Shown here: piece after piece, positions 44,428-53,507 of the stretch | Numbering within the stretch: the first letter of the stretch is position 1 | Layout of the letters: each line of letters starts with the position of its first letter | Assembly: GCF_014207095.1 (NCBI RefSeq) | Contig: NZ_JACHBG010000026.1 | Location: forward strand, 1 to 64,000 | Reading direction: 5' to 3' | From: Martinezella lusitana | Lineage (GTDB): Bacteria; Pseudomonadota; Alphaproteobacteria; Rhizobiales; Rhizobiaceae | Length of the DNA: 64,000 bases | The notes under the pieces: model-generated | Databases searched by the model: none | Told to the model about the DNA's origin: nothing | Seen by the model: the letters and a program-made list of their open reading frames with translations, nothing else | Position numbers and translations under genes: made by a program

Positions 44428-45477
44428 ATGATCCTCAATCCGTTTGACGATGGCGCGGATAGGCCGAGGGCCAAGATCGCAATCACCTTCACGCTGCTGA
44501 TCGCATTCAATATTACCGCAGGGATCTGGGCATGGGTTGCCTTCGCCGACCGGCCATCTTTGCTCGGCGTTGCACTGCTTGCTTATATGTTCGGCCTACG
44601 CCACGCATTTGACGTCGATCATATCGCCGCCATCGACAATGTCGTGCGCAAGCTCATTCAGGAAAAGAAGCAACCCTATGCCGTCGGCCTCTTCTTCTCG
44701 CTCGGCCACTCCTCGATTGTCGTGATTGCCTCGATCCTGATTGCGGCGACGGCTGCCGCCATGCAGAACCAGCTCGATTCTTTCCACGATATCGGCGGTG
44801 TCATCGGAACGACGGTTTCGGCGGCTTTCCTGCTGTTGATCGGCATTGCCAATCTCTTTGTTCTCAGGGGCGTTTGGTCAGCCTTCAAGCGAGCACAGCG
44901 GGGAGAGAGGATCACCGAAGAAGATCTGGATGCCCTGCTAGCCGGCGGCGGCTTTCTGGCGCGTATCTTCCGTCCCATGTTCAAGGTCGTCAGCCGCTCC
45001 TGGCACATGTATCCGATCGGCTTCCTCTTCGGCCTCGGCTTCGACACTGCAACGGAGATCGGCCTGCTTGGCATTTCCGCCGCTCAGGCCGCACAGGGCA
45101 TGTCCTTCTGGACCATTCTGGTTTTCCCGGCGCTTTTCACGGCCGGCATGTCATTGATGGACACGCTCGACAGCACACTGATGACCGGCGCCTACGGCTG
45201 GGCCTTCGTCAAGCCGGTGCGCAAGCTCTGGTACAACCTGACGATCACCACAGCTTCGGTTGTTGTCGCCATTTTCATCGGCGGTATCGAGGCTTTGGGG
45301 CTGATCTCAGACAAGCTCGGTCTCGAAGGTGGCTTCTGGCGCTTCATCGGAGAACTCAATGACAACCTTGCCAATTTCGGCTTTGCCGTCGTCGGCATCT
45401 TCCTGCTGAGTTGGCTGATCTCGACCGTGCTTTACAAGGTGCGTGGCTATGACAGCCTGCAGATCAATCATTCCTGA
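44428..45477 (+). CDS. NicT-family nickel/cobalt permease
   Basis: A 349-residue protein of the HoxN/NixA (NiCoT) family with about eight membrane helices. The metal-selectivity signature RHAFDVDHIAAIDN (His59, Asp64, His65) in helix 2 and LGFDTATEI in a later helix are both intact, as is FFSLGHSSIVV. Imports Ni2+ or Co2+, for example for cobalamin, urease or hydrogenase; the metal cannot be told from sequence. No cobalamin riboswitch could be recognised in the 100-base leader. Confidence 0.92.
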   Translation: MILNPFDDGADRPRAKIAITFTLLIAFNITAGIWAWVAFADRPSLLGVALLAYMFGLRHAFDVDHIAAIDNVVRKLIQEKKQPYAVGLFFSLGHSSIVVIASILIAATAAAMQNQLDSFHDIGGVIGTTVSAAFLLLIGIANLFVLRGVWSAFKRAQRGERITEEDLDALLAGGGFLARIFRPMFKVVSRSWHMYPIGFLFGLGFDTATEIGLLGISAAQAAQGMSFWTILVFPALFTAGMSLMDTLDSTLMTGAYGWAFVKPVRKLWYNLTITTASVVVAIFIGGIEALGLISDKLGLEGGFWRFIGELNDNLANFGFAVVGIFLLSWLISTVLYKVRGYDSLQINHS

Positions 45478-45479
45478 CG

Positions 45480-46079
45480 TCAGTCGCTCCACAGGGAGAT
45501 GATGGATACCACCAGAAGCAAGGCAAGGACCAAATTGAGGGCGCGCCATTGCCATTGTGCACGCAGCATGCGGGCAAGCAGCTGACCGAGCGCGCACCAT
45601 AGCGAAAGGGAGAACGCTGCCATCAGGCTGAAGGTGAGGCCTAGCAGCATTGCCAGGGCAAGCGGGCCGCTTGCGAGCATGGCGAAAGACGCGGCCGCGC
45701 CCACAGTCACCGCCCACCCCTTGGGATTGTGCCACAACATCCAGACCCCCGCCGCAAAGCTCGTCGGCTTCGCCATTCCGCCGGCACTATTCGGCTGGCC
45801 GCTTCTGCCGATCCTCAGCGCAAGCCAGAGCAGATAAAGCGTGCCTAGCGTCTTCATCGCAATCTGCAGTGCAGGAAAGGCCAGCAACAGGCTCCCGAGC
45901 CCAGCGGCGGCGGCTCCAGCCATGGAGCCGAGCCCTAGGGCAAAGCCCGCCATGACAGGGATCGAACGGCGAAAGCCGAAATGTGCGCCGGAGGCGGTGG
46001 CAAGCGTTGTCGCGCCGCCCGGCGTAATCGTCGAGACGAGCGCAAACAGGATCAGCGGCAGCAGCGATTCCAAAGTCAT
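45480..46079 (-). CDS. LysE/RhtB-family amino-acid exporter
   Basis: A 199-residue protein with six predicted membrane helices and LysE-superfamily motifs: ALVSTITPGGATTLATASGA near the N-terminus and LYLLWLALRIGRSG, MLWHNPKGWAVTVGA in the middle. Exports an amino acid or related compound. Divergent from a LysR gene 98 bases away, the usual exporter/regulator pair. Starts at 46088 or 46079 are both acceptable. Confidence 0.88.
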   Translation of the reverse strand: MTLESLLPLILFALVSTITPGGATTLATASGAHFGFRRSIPVMAGFALGLGSMAGAAAAGLGSLLLAFPALQIAMKTLGTLYLLWLALRIGRSGQPNSAGGMAKPTSFAAGVWMLWHNPKGWAVTVGAAASFAMLASGPLALAMLLGLTFSLMAAFSLSLWCALGQLLARMLRAQWQWRALNLVLALLLVVSIISLWSD

Positions 46080-46141
46080 TCCAGCCATTCTCCAATTCAG
46101 GAGATTGGTTAGCCGGAATCTCGACATCAGAAAATCGAATA

Positions 46142-46171
46142 TTGAAGGCGAGATGCATTAGCATTTATAAT
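46142..46171 (+). promoter_or_regulatory. Candidate promoter of the LysR gene (leaderless)
   Basis: TTGAAG (46142-46147), 18-base spacer, perfect TATAAT (46166-46171). The ATG begins seven bases after the -10, so transcription would start at or next to the start codon. ATGC-ATTA-GCAT (46153-46164) within the spacer is a small dyad that LysR could bind. Confidence 0.45.
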
Positions 46172-46177
46172 AGTGAG

Positions 46178-47053
46178 ATGACTCGAAACTTCGACATCGC
46201 TCTCATCCGAACCTTCGCCGCTGTTGCCGACCAAGGTAGCATGACAATCGCGGCGAACATTCTGCATATGACGCAAGGAGCCGTCAGCCAGCAAATCAAG
46301 CGGCTGGAAGAGATGCTGGGATGCACGCTCTTCGAGAGGGACAGGCGCGGTCTGAAGCTGACCGAAGCAGGTGAACGGTTGCTCGGCAACGGGCGCCGCC
46401 TGCTGATGCTGAATGACGACATCTGGGCCGACATGACGGAACGGACGGTTCAGGGCAGCGTTCGGCTCGGCGTTCCCTATGACCTTGTCGGTGCAACGCT
46501 TGCACCGGTGTTGAAGTCCTACACTTTGCGCCATCCGCAGGTGGAGATTTCTCTCGTCTGCGCCTCGTCGCCGGAGTTGCTGGAAGAACTTGAGAAAGGC
46601 GCCATCGACCTCTGCGTCGTCGAAGAACCGTTTGGCTTATCGCGGGGCGAGTGTTTGGCCGTCGAACGACTCGTATGGGTGGGGGCGAAGGGAGGCAATG
46701 CCTACCGCAAGCAGCCGCTGCCGATTTCGATGGTAGCCGACACCTGCGCCTTCCGTCCGTCCGTCTTCGCCGCATTGAGCAATGGTGGGCGACGCTGGCG
46801 AACGATGTTCGAGAACGGGAATATCGAGGCGACCACGGCGACTGTCCGCACGGACCTGGCGGTTACGGCGTGGCTGGCCTCAACAGTTCCCGCCGATCTC
46901 GATATTCTCTCCGTCGAGGACGGTTTGCCCGAATTGCCGATTTTTTCCATCAACCTGCATCTGCCCAAGGGAGAGGCGACGCCGGCAGCGTCGGAACTTG
47001 CCCGCTATGTCCGCGATGGCTTAGTGCGGCCGCGCCAATCCGCGGCCGCCTGA
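46178..47053 (+). CDS. LysR-family transcriptional regulator
   Basis: A 291-residue LysR: N-terminal HTH (LIRTFAAVADQGSMTIAANILHMTQGAVSQQIKRLE, by ends, residues 7-42) and the periplasmic-binding-like sensor domain. Typical LysR partner of a LysE exporter would activate it in response to its amino acid. Start MTRNFD with no clear Shine-Dalgarno, matching the leaderless promoter noted. Confidence 0.9.
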   Translation: MTRNFDIALIRTFAAVADQGSMTIAANILHMTQGAVSQQIKRLEEMLGCTLFERDRRGLKLTEAGERLLGNGRRLLMLNDDIWADMTERTVQGSVRLGVPYDLVGATLAPVLKSYTLRHPQVEISLVCASSPELLEELEKGAIDLCVVEEPFGLSRGECLAVERLVWVGAKGGNAYRKQPLPISMVADTCAFRPSVFAALSNGGRRWRTMFENGNIEATTATVRTDLAVTAWLASTVPADLDILSVEDGLPELPIFSINLHLPKGEATPAASELARYVRDGLVRPRQSAAA

Positions 47054-47077
47054 TCCAGGATCAATGTTGACGAAGCC

Positions 47078-48166
47078 CTACGCGGCCTTCGGCAGAGGTC
47101 CGACATAGCGCGACTGCGGGCGGATCAGCCGGCCGTCGAGCGTCTGCTCGCGCGCATGGGCGATCCAGCCGACCGTGCGACCGATCGCGAAGACGCCGGT
47201 GAAGGCGTTGCGCGGAAAGCCGAGCGCATCGAGCAGCAGGGCGGTGTAGTACTCGACATTGACATCAAGCGGGCGATCCGGCTTGCGCTCCCTAAGCAGG
47301 GCGAGCGCAGCAGCCTCGATGGCCTCGGCCAGAGCGATCCGTCCGGCATCCGCCTGTCCGCTGGCGAAGATCGGCTTCAGCGCGGTCTTCAATGCATCGG
47401 CACGCGGATCACGCACACGATAGATGCGGTGGCCGAAGCCCATCAGCCGTTCGCCATGATCGAGCGCATGCGACAGCCAGGCACGGGCGTTTTCCGGCTT
47501 TCCCACGCCATCGAGCATATCGAGGACCGGACCGGGTGCGCCGCCATGCAGCGGGCCTTTGAGGGCGCTGATTGCCGCCAACACTGAGGATGTCAGGCCG
47601 GCATGGGTCGAGGCGATGACGCGTGATGCAAAGGTGGAGGCGTTGAGCCCATGATCGGAAATCGTCACCAGATAGGCATCCAATCCCGCCGTCTGTTCGG
47701 TAGTCGGTACACGGCCGCTCAGCATGCGCAGAATGTCACCGGATTGGGACAGAGAGGCATCCGGCTTTATCGGCGTGTCGCCATTCTGCAGTCGCAGCAC
47801 GGCGGGCAGAAAGACGGCAGGTGCTGCCATCAGTCTGACGGCGCTGGCGAGATCGTCGCCATCCTCGATACGCGCGAGAAGAGCCCGCATGGCGTCTACC
47901 GGCGGCAGGGCGAGCAAGGTTGGGTCGGCCGCCTCGACATGGGCGAACAGTGCGACGCGGGCCGCGCCAAGCTGGCTGCGGATAGAGGCGGCATCGATAT
48001 GCGCGTCGAACAGGCCATCGAGCAATAGCGCCGCAACATCCTCGTAGCGGCTGGTTGCTACCAGATCATCGAGCGAAACACCTCGGATGATCAGACGACC
48101 GGCCGCGCCATCGACATCCGATAGCTTGGTTTCCGCTGCGACGACATCTTCAAGACCACTTTTCAT
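47078..48166 (-). CDS. Citrate/methylcitrate synthase-like protein with Asp-to-Glu in the active site
   Basis: A 362-residue citrate synthase homologue, shorter than the 430-residue GltA. The first two catalytic histidines are present (GPLHGGAP and GFGHRIYR), and the Arg-rich end RTVGWIAHAREQ and RLIRPQSRYVG is intact. The catalytic Asp of the usual NVDFY motif is Glu here (NVEYY; codon GAG checked). It may be a methylcitrate or other Claisen-type synthase. AAAGGAGA precedes the ATG. Divergent, 84 bases, from the HTH-bearing paralogue. Confidence 0.85.
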   Translation of the reverse strand: MKSGLEDVVAAETKLSDVDGAAGRLIIRGVSLDDLVATSRYEDVAALLLDGLFDAHIDAASIRSQLGAARVALFAHVEAADPTLLALPPVDAMRALLARIEDGDDLASAVRLMAAPAVFLPAVLRLQNGDTPIKPDASLSQSGDILRMLSGRVPTTEQTAGLDAYLVTISDHGLNASTFASRVIASTHAGLTSSVLAAISALKGPLHGGAPGPVLDMLDGVGKPENARAWLSHALDHGERLMGFGHRIYRVRDPRADALKTALKPIFASGQADAGRIALAEAIEAAALALLRERKPDRPLDVNVEYYTALLLDALGFPRNAFTGVFAIGRTVGWIAHAREQTLDGRLIRPQSRYVGPLPKAA

Positions 48167-48209
48167 TACGGTTCTCCTTTGACTATCGGATTAGATCGGA
48201 CCTATTCTT

Positions 48210-48240
48210 ATTGACGTCAATCTTGATGCAATTGATCAAT
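48210..48240. promoter_or_regulatory. Two palindromes between the divergent citrate synthase genes
   Basis: ATTGACGTCAAT (48210-48221) and ATTGATCAAT (48231-48240) are both perfect palindromes sharing ATTGA half-sites, inside an 84-base AT-rich divergent gap. TTGACG at 48211 and CAATAT at 48237 could be -35/-10 with the long 20-base spacing that MerR-type regulators act on. The HTH-bearing citrate synthase next door is the obvious candidate binder (inference). Confidence 0.55.
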
Positions 48241-48250
48241 ATGAGGAACG

Positions 48251-49384
48251 ATGAGCTGGCTGACGGCGGAGCAGGCGCTGAACCTGCTGGGAACGAAATC
48301 GCAGACGCTTTATGCCAATGTCAGCCGCGGGCGCATTCGCGCGAAGCCGGATCCGGCCGATACGCGGCGCAGTCTTTACTTCACCGACGATGTGAAAAGG
48401 CTGGCGACGCGCCATGCCGGGCGGCGCAAGACGGAGACGGTTGCCGCCGAAGCCATCCAATGGGGCGATCCGGTATTGCCTTCGGCTCTATCCACCGTTT
48501 TCGATGGTAGGCTTTTCTATCGCGGCCAAGACGCAGCGACGCTTGCCGAAAATGCTGGCCTTGAAGATATCGCGCTCCTGCTTTGGGATATGAAGCGACC
48601 GCTTCGTCTGGAGGAGGGAGAAGTCCGGCACAAGATCCCCTCTTTGGAAGCAGCCTTTCTGGCACTTGCCGCGCGTACGACCAGCGATCTTCCCTCGCTC
48701 GGCCGCTCGCTTCCGGCATTGCAGAGCGAAGCGGAAAGCGTCTTCGGGACAGTTGCAGATGTTCTGGCGCCAGGCGCCGCCGGCATGCCGCTGCATCAAC
48801 GGCTCGCGCTCGCCTGGGGACGCCCGGATGCAGGCGACATGATACGACGCTGCTACGTGCTGCTCGCAGACCATGAATTGAACGCCTCGACATTCACGGC
48901 ACGCATCACGGCCTCGGCTGGCGCGACCTTGTCGGCAGCAGTGCTATCGGGTCTTTCGACGCTGACCGGACCGCTGCACGGCGGCGCTTGGCAAAGCGTG
49001 CGCTCGCTTATCGCGCGAGCAGCGTCGATCGGCGCAGAAGAGGCCGTGCGCAGCTATCTGTCGGAAGGTAGGCCATTGCCATCCTTCGGCCACCAGCTTT
49101 ATCCGGATGTCGATATCCGCGGTGAGACATTGCTGCAGTGCCTCACGCTCCCGCCGCTTTTCGCCAAGGTGCGTGATATCGGCGAGCAGCTTGTCGGCGA
49201 GCGCGTCAATGTTGACTTTGCCCTGACCGCGATGACGCATGCCTACCATCTTCCCGAAGATGCGCCCCTGATCATCTTCGCGCTGGCGCGCACCGTGGGC
49301 TGGCTGGCCCATGCCATGGAACAGGCAACGAGTGGCCGCCTCATTCGGCCGCGTGCCCGCTATGTCGGGCCGCCACCTCGGTGA
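48251..49384 (+). CDS. Citrate synthase-family protein with N-terminal MerR-like helix-turn-helix
   Basis: A 377-residue fusion. Residues 1-55 form a MerR/excisionase-type HTH (WLTAEQALNLLGTKSQTLY, YANVSRGRIRA, SLYFTDDVKRLA). From about 75 on is a complete citrate synthase domain: His in GPLHGGAW and SFGHQLYPD, Asp in NVDFAL, and RTVGWLAHAMEQ...RLIRPRARYVG. Catalytic residues are present, so it may be both enzyme and DNA-binding sensor. GAGGAA is two bases off optimal before the ATG. Divergent from the second paralogue across two palindromes. Confidence 0.87.
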   Translation: MSWLTAEQALNLLGTKSQTLYANVSRGRIRAKPDPADTRRSLYFTDDVKRLATRHAGRRKTETVAAEAIQWGDPVLPSALSTVFDGRLFYRGQDAATLAENAGLEDIALLLWDMKRPLRLEEGEVRHKIPSLEAAFLALAARTTSDLPSLGRSLPALQSEAESVFGTVADVLAPGAAGMPLHQRLALAWGRPDAGDMIRRCYVLLADHELNASTFTARITASAGATLSAAVLSGLSTLTGPLHGGAWQSVRSLIARAASIGAEEAVRSYLSEGRPLPSFGHQLYPDVDIRGETLLQCLTLPPLFAKVRDIGEQLVGERVNVDFALTAMTHAYHLPEDAPLIIFALARTVGWLAHAMEQATSGRLIRPRARYVGPPPR

Positions 49385-49411
49385 TCCTACATTCGCCAGT
49401 TTCTGGTCGAA

Positions 49412-49789
49412 CTACGGCGTAGCCACCGGAAAGTGACATACGACCTCGATATTGTGGCCATCCGGATCGAGTATGAAGGCGCCGTAGTAGCTGGCGTGAT
49501 AGTGCGGACGCAGACCGGGCGCGCCATTGTCGACGCCGCCGGCCGCAAGGGCGGCTCGATGAAACTGATCAACGACATCTCGCCCCTGAGCGGTAAAGGC
49601 GACGTGAGTTCCGGTCTGCTGCCCGTCGCGCTGTCCGATCCAGAAGAATGCTTTCGATCCAATGCCATAGCCGGCAAAAATTTCGCCCTCGGCATAGAGG
49701 CGTTCGATGCCGAGCGGCTTTAGGGCCGCGTCGTAAAACATCTGGGAACGGTTCAGGTCGCGTACGCCGATCGTCACATGGTCCAACAT
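49412..49789 (-). CDS. VOC-family (glyoxalase/dioxygenase-like) protein
   Basis: A 125-residue vicinal-oxygen-chelate fold protein: LDHVTIGVRDLNRSQMFYDAALKPLG at the N-terminus (by ends) and FILDPDGHNIEVVCH at the C-terminus hold the usual metal-ligand His and Glu. Substrate unknown. Starts 30 bases before the tehA stop on the same strand, so likely co-transcribed. Confidence 0.88.
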   Translation of the reverse strand: MLDHVTIGVRDLNRSQMFYDAALKPLGIERLYAEGEIFAGYGIGSKAFFWIGQRDGQQTGTHVAFTAQGRDVVDQFHRAALAAGGVDNGAPGLRPHYHASYYGAFILDPDGHNIEVVCHFPVATP

Positions 49790-49818
49790 GAATGCCCCTA
49801 TATTCGAGTTGGCTTCGC

Positions 49819-50820
49819 CTAACCTCGGCCGATTGCGCCTGCATCGCGATCCTTGAGCTCGACCCAGCCGATCACCAGTTTGCGGTTGACGATAAGCCAG
49901 ATCGTGGCGAGGGCGATCAGGCCCACGACGATATTGGCGGCCACGAAAAGTATAGGCGCAAGTTGGGCGATGGGGCCGCTTTCACCACGCTCGATCAGTC
50001 GCATTGGGGCTGCAGCAAGCGCCGTCGCACCGAAAGAAAATGCCCAATAGGCCGGGCTGAACCCTTCTTCCGTGATCCAGGGGAGTAGGCGAATCAAGAT
50101 GAGCGCCTGCAGCACGCCGTAGCCGATCATGGCATGCACAAGTATATCGGCGGGGCCTTGCAGGACACCGATATAGGCGAGCGCACCGACGACGGGCGGC
50201 GCCAACTGGATACCAAGTGTGGGCCGCAAGGCTGGAGGAAGCGCCGGTCCCGTCAAAAGACGATGAAGCAGAGCCGATTCGATCGCCAGCCACGCGAAGA
50301 ACCCAGCGCCGAAGAAAAGCTGCGCCCATTGCGGAAAGCCGAGTGCGGTGGCCACAATCGCGGTAACGAAGCTGCCTGCGACACTTGGCAGATAAAGGAC
50401 TGCCGTGGTGGCGGCAATGTCGCGCCCGCCTTGCCACAAACCGCCTGTGCGCCACACCGAGAAGGCGAGCGTGTAGACTGCTCCGGCCAGGAATATCGTT
50501 TCTGCACCAACCCGCGAATAGGGTAGCAACCCGCCGGCCACCAGCATGGTGGCCACCCCGATCAGGCCGATGAAGCAACACAGGACAGGATGCGCGACCT
50601 CCTTGAGGGCTTCCTCGCGGGCCATTGCCCATTTCAGCAAGTAAAGCACGATCAGAACCAGCCAAACGGCAAGGCTGACAAAGGTCAGCACTTCACCGAC
50701 CACCCCGGGCAATTGCCAGATGCGAGTTCCGACACGCCAGGCATTGGCTAGGCCCGAAAGCCCCAGAACCATGCCAAAGAACGAAGCTGGAACCAACGGC
50801 AGTTTCAGAGACGCAGCCAT
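49819..50820 (-). CDS. tehA: TehA/SLAC1-family (TDT) transporter
   Basis: A 333-residue protein with ten predicted membrane helices of the tellurite-resistance/dicarboxylate transporter (SLAC1) family. Opening VPASFFGMVLGLSGLANAWR and the central GFFAWLAIESALLHRLL and FSPAYWAFSFGATALA are diagnostic. No tehB follows, so tellurite resistance is only a label; an anion channel role is more likely. GGGGG three bases before the ATG. Confidence 0.88.
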   Translation of the reverse strand: MAASLKLPLVPASFFGMVLGLSGLANAWRVGTRIWQLPGVVGEVLTFVSLAVWLVLIVLYLLKWAMAREEALKEVAHPVLCCFIGLIGVATMLVAGGLLPYSRVGAETIFLAGAVYTLAFSVWRTGGLWQGGRDIAATTAVLYLPSVAGSFVTAIVATALGFPQWAQLFFGAGFFAWLAIESALLHRLLTGPALPPALRPTLGIQLAPPVVGALAYIGVLQGPADILVHAMIGYGVLQALILIRLLPWITEEGFSPAYWAFSFGATALAAAPMRLIERGESGPIAQLAPILFVAANIVVGLIALATIWLIVNRKLVIGWVELKDRDAGAIGRG

Positions 50821-51124
50821 ATGCCCCCTTTGACGCTTGCTCTGAGCGCCGCCCGAAAGAGAATAATGTAAAGAGCCCGCGAACGGTGCTAAGTTCACCG
50901 ACGAAAACAGACCGGCAAAATACAGCTTTCCTCAAAGTGGGCAAAGCGTGATCATGGCGAAAAGCGAGTGGTTTCGACCGGCGATATCACAGATGCGTGA
51001 GCGCGCGAATTTTTCTGCGCTGTCTCGCTCATGCATAGCTCGCCCGTCATTTGTTCATTGGAAAATATTGCGAAATATCTCTATGCAGTATTCAAACGAT
51101 TGAAACCGTCCTAGGAGACTGAAA
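50821..51124. other. Divergent promoter region of tehA and gnd
   Basis: About 300 bases with no open frame of interest. A TTCAAACGATTGAAA dyad (51092-51106 area) lies about 20 bases before gnd. No further elements supported. Confidence 0.45.
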
Positions 51125-52150
51125 ATGCAAATCGGAATGATTGGCCTTGGCCGTATGGGCAACAACATGGTGCAGCGCCTGATGAGGGGCGGTCATAGCG
51201 CGGTTGTTTTCGATGCGCGCCCGGAAAGCGTTGCTGGGCTTGAACAGCTCGGCGCCACCGGCAGCAAGTCTCTCGCGGATTTCGTATCGAAACTTGCCAA
51301 GCCGCGCGTCGTTTGGATGATGCTGCCGGCTGCAATCGTCGATCAGGAACTGGCAGCCATCGTTCCGCTTCTCGAAGAAGGCGACATCGTCATCGACGGC
51401 GGCAACTCCTATTACCATGACGATATTCGCCGTGCCGAAGAGCTGAAGCCGAAGGGCATTCACTATGTCGACGTCGGCACCAGCGGCGGCGTTTTCGGCC
51501 TCGAGCGCGGCTATTGCCTGATGATCGGCGGCGAGACGGAAACCGTCCAGCATCTGTCGCCGATCTTCGCAACGCTTGCTCCTGGCGTCGGTGACGTCGC
51601 TCCGTCGGCGATGCGCTCGGAAGAAGCCGCCAAGAACAGCACGGCAGAGCAGGGCTATCTGCATTGCGGCCCGTCCGGTGCCGGCCATTTCGTGAAGATG
51701 GTTCATAACGGTATCGAATACGGCCTGATGGCAGCCTATGCCGAAGGCTTGAACGTTCTGCGCCACGCCAATATCGGCAAGCAGGATGCAGAGAAGGATG
51801 CCGAGACCGCTCCGCTCTCGCACCCGCAGTACTATCAGTATGATCTCGATATTGCCGAAATCTCCGAAGTCTGGCGCCGCGGCAGCGTGATCACCTCCTG
51901 GCTGCTCGATCTTACTGCCGACGCCCTGCACGGTGATGCTGCCCTTTCGCAGTATGCCGGCCGCGTTTCCGACTCGGGCGAAGGCCGCTGGACGATTTCG
52001 GCTGCGATCGACGAGGGCGTTCCGACGCCGGTGCTGAGCGCTGCGCTTTATGGCCGTTTCGCCTCGCGCGGCAACGACGACTACGCCAACAAGGTTCTCT
52101 CCGCGATGCGCGCCGGCTTCGGCGGCCATCACGAGAAGCCCGTGAAGTAA
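51125..52150 (+). CDS. gnd: 6-phosphogluconate dehydrogenase, decarboxylating (short GntZ/YqeC-type)
   Basis: A 341-residue enzyme converting 6-phosphogluconate to ribulose-5-phosphate and CO2. Seen: Rossmann GLGRMGNNMV, substrate GTSGGVFGLERGYCLMIGG (by ends), catalytic Lys in HFVKMVHNGIEYG and the late SGEGRW block. Its length fits the NAD-preferring YqeC group rather than the 470-residue E. coli Gnd. Has a terminator directly after it. Confidence 0.93.
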   Translation: MQIGMIGLGRMGNNMVQRLMRGGHSAVVFDARPESVAGLEQLGATGSKSLADFVSKLAKPRVVWMMLPAAIVDQELAAIVPLLEEGDIVIDGGNSYYHDDIRRAEELKPKGIHYVDVGTSGGVFGLERGYCLMIGGETETVQHLSPIFATLAPGVGDVAPSAMRSEEAAKNSTAEQGYLHCGPSGAGHFVKMVHNGIEYGLMAAYAEGLNVLRHANIGKQDAEKDAETAPLSHPQYYQYDLDIAEISEVWRRGSVITSWLLDLTADALHGDAALSQYAGRVSDSGEGRWTISAAIDEGVPTPVLSAALYGRFASRGNDDYANKVLSAMRAGFGGHHEKPVK

Positions 52151-52175
52151 TCGCCTATCGATCTGAAAATCGGTC

Positions 52176-52205
52176 AGCCGGGTGGGTCAAACCTCCCGGC
52201 TTTTT
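52176..52205 (+). terminator. Rho-independent terminator after gnd
   Basis: Stem AGCCGGG / CCCGGCT (52176-52182 with 52195-52201) with inner GGT/ACC pairing and a TTTTTCTT tail. Confidence 0.85.
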
Positions 52206-52286
52206 CTTGCGCGCTATCCACCGACCAAAGCGCGCCACGGGTCCTTCACAATTGCGGCGCGTGCTTCCGGAAGGGCTTCAACCCAG

Positions 52287-53504
52287 CTACTCTGGCCTCA
52301 AGAGCATGATCGGGCAAGACTCCCCGGCCTCGAGTTCAGGGGCGTGCGGCGGACGAACAATGAGGCAATCCGCACGCGAAAAGACCTTCATCATCGACGA
52401 ATCCTGCTTCGAGAAGGGTTCTGCGAGCCAGCCACCGTCATCGGCTCTCGTCAGGGTCGCGCGCACATAATCCTGACGCTGATCGTTCGCAGCAAAGGGT
52501 ATGGCTGCGCGTGCGATACCTTCGCGCTTGACCGGCGGCAGGGATGCGAGCTTGCGGATCAAAGGCTCCAGGAAGAGCAGGCCGCAGACGAGGCTGGAAA
52601 CCGGGTTGCCGGGAAGGCCGAGAACGTGGATGTCACCGAGGCTGCCAACCATCAGCGGCTTGCCCGGGCGCATGGCGATGCGCCAGAAATCCAGCTTCAT
52701 GCCGGCTGATATCATCGTTGCCTGTACGAGATCGTGATCGCCGACGGAAGCGCCGCCGAGCGTAACGACGATATCGGCTTTTGCCGCCTGTGCACGGCCG
52801 ATGGCAGCGGTGATTTCATCGCTATCATCAGGAACGATGCCAAGATCGAGCACGTGGGCGCCGGCATTGCGTGCAAGGGCGGCGATGCCAAACGTATTGG
52901 ACGCGACGATCTGTGATGGACCCGGTGCGCTACCCGGCGCGACCAGTTCGTCACCCGTTGCTAGAACGGCGACCAGCGGCCGGCGATAGACATCGAGCAC
53001 CGAATGGTTCATGGCGGCGGCAACCGTGAGGCGCGTGAAATCCATCACCGTACCCGCAGGCAGCACGACTTCATCGAGAAGGAAATCCTGGCCGCGCGGG
53101 CGTATGTGCTGTCCCTTACGCAACGGGTAGGTGGTGCGAATACGGTCGCCTTCGAGACGTTCGGCATCTTCTTGCAGAAGTACTGAATCGGCGCCTGCCG
53201 GAACTGGCGCGCCGGTGAAAATGCGAACGGCTTCACCCTTGCCGACAGCTCCGTCGAAGGCATGACCGGCAGCAGATGCGCCGATGACCTGCAACTCCGA
53301 ACCGGGGGGCGCGGCATCCTCGAAACGCAGGGCATAGCCATCCATCGCTGAAGCATCGAAGGGAGGTTGAGTGAGGCGGGCAGCGAGATCTCTCGCCAGC
53401 ACGCGACCCTCGGCAGCATCGAGCGGAACGCTTTCGACGCGATGGATCGGCGTTGCGCTGTCCAAAAGGCGTGCTTGAGCTTCGGCGACAGGTAACAGGC
53501 TCAT
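52287..53504 (-). CDS. moeA: Molybdopterin molybdotransferase
   Basis: A 405-residue enzyme inserting molybdate into adenylated molybdopterin. Domain order is MoeA: N-domain with FDASAMDGYA, GEAVRIFTGAPVP, then the MPT-binding domain with TLGGASVGDHD and GLPGNPVSS. It is the last gene of the ppiD-trpD-trpC-moaC-moeA run, starting three bases after moaC ends. In many alphaproteobacteria lexA would follow; here the convergent gnd gene comes instead. Confidence 0.95.
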   Translation of the reverse strand: MSLLPVAEAQARLLDSATPIHRVESVPLDAAEGRVLARDLAARLTQPPFDASAMDGYALRFEDAAPPGSELQVIGASAAGHAFDGAVGKGEAVRIFTGAPVPAGADSVLLQEDAERLEGDRIRTTYPLRKGQHIRPRGQDFLLDEVVLPAGTVMDFTRLTVAAAMNHSVLDVYRRPLVAVLATGDELVAPGSAPGPSQIVASNTFGIAALARNAGAHVLDLGIVPDDSDEITAAIGRAQAAKADIVVTLGGASVGDHDLVQATMISAGMKLDFWRIAMRPGKPLMVGSLGDIHVLGLPGNPVSSLVCGLLFLEPLIRKLASLPPVKREGIARAAIPFAANDQRQDYVRATLTRADDGGWLAEPFSKQDSSMMKVFSRADCLIVRPPHAPELEAGESCPIMLLRPE

Positions 53505-53507
53505 GCG

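Noticed and set aside
51092..52132. 346-codon minus-strand open frame opposite gnd
   Set aside because: Overlaps gnd completely and reads through its promoter; no family match.
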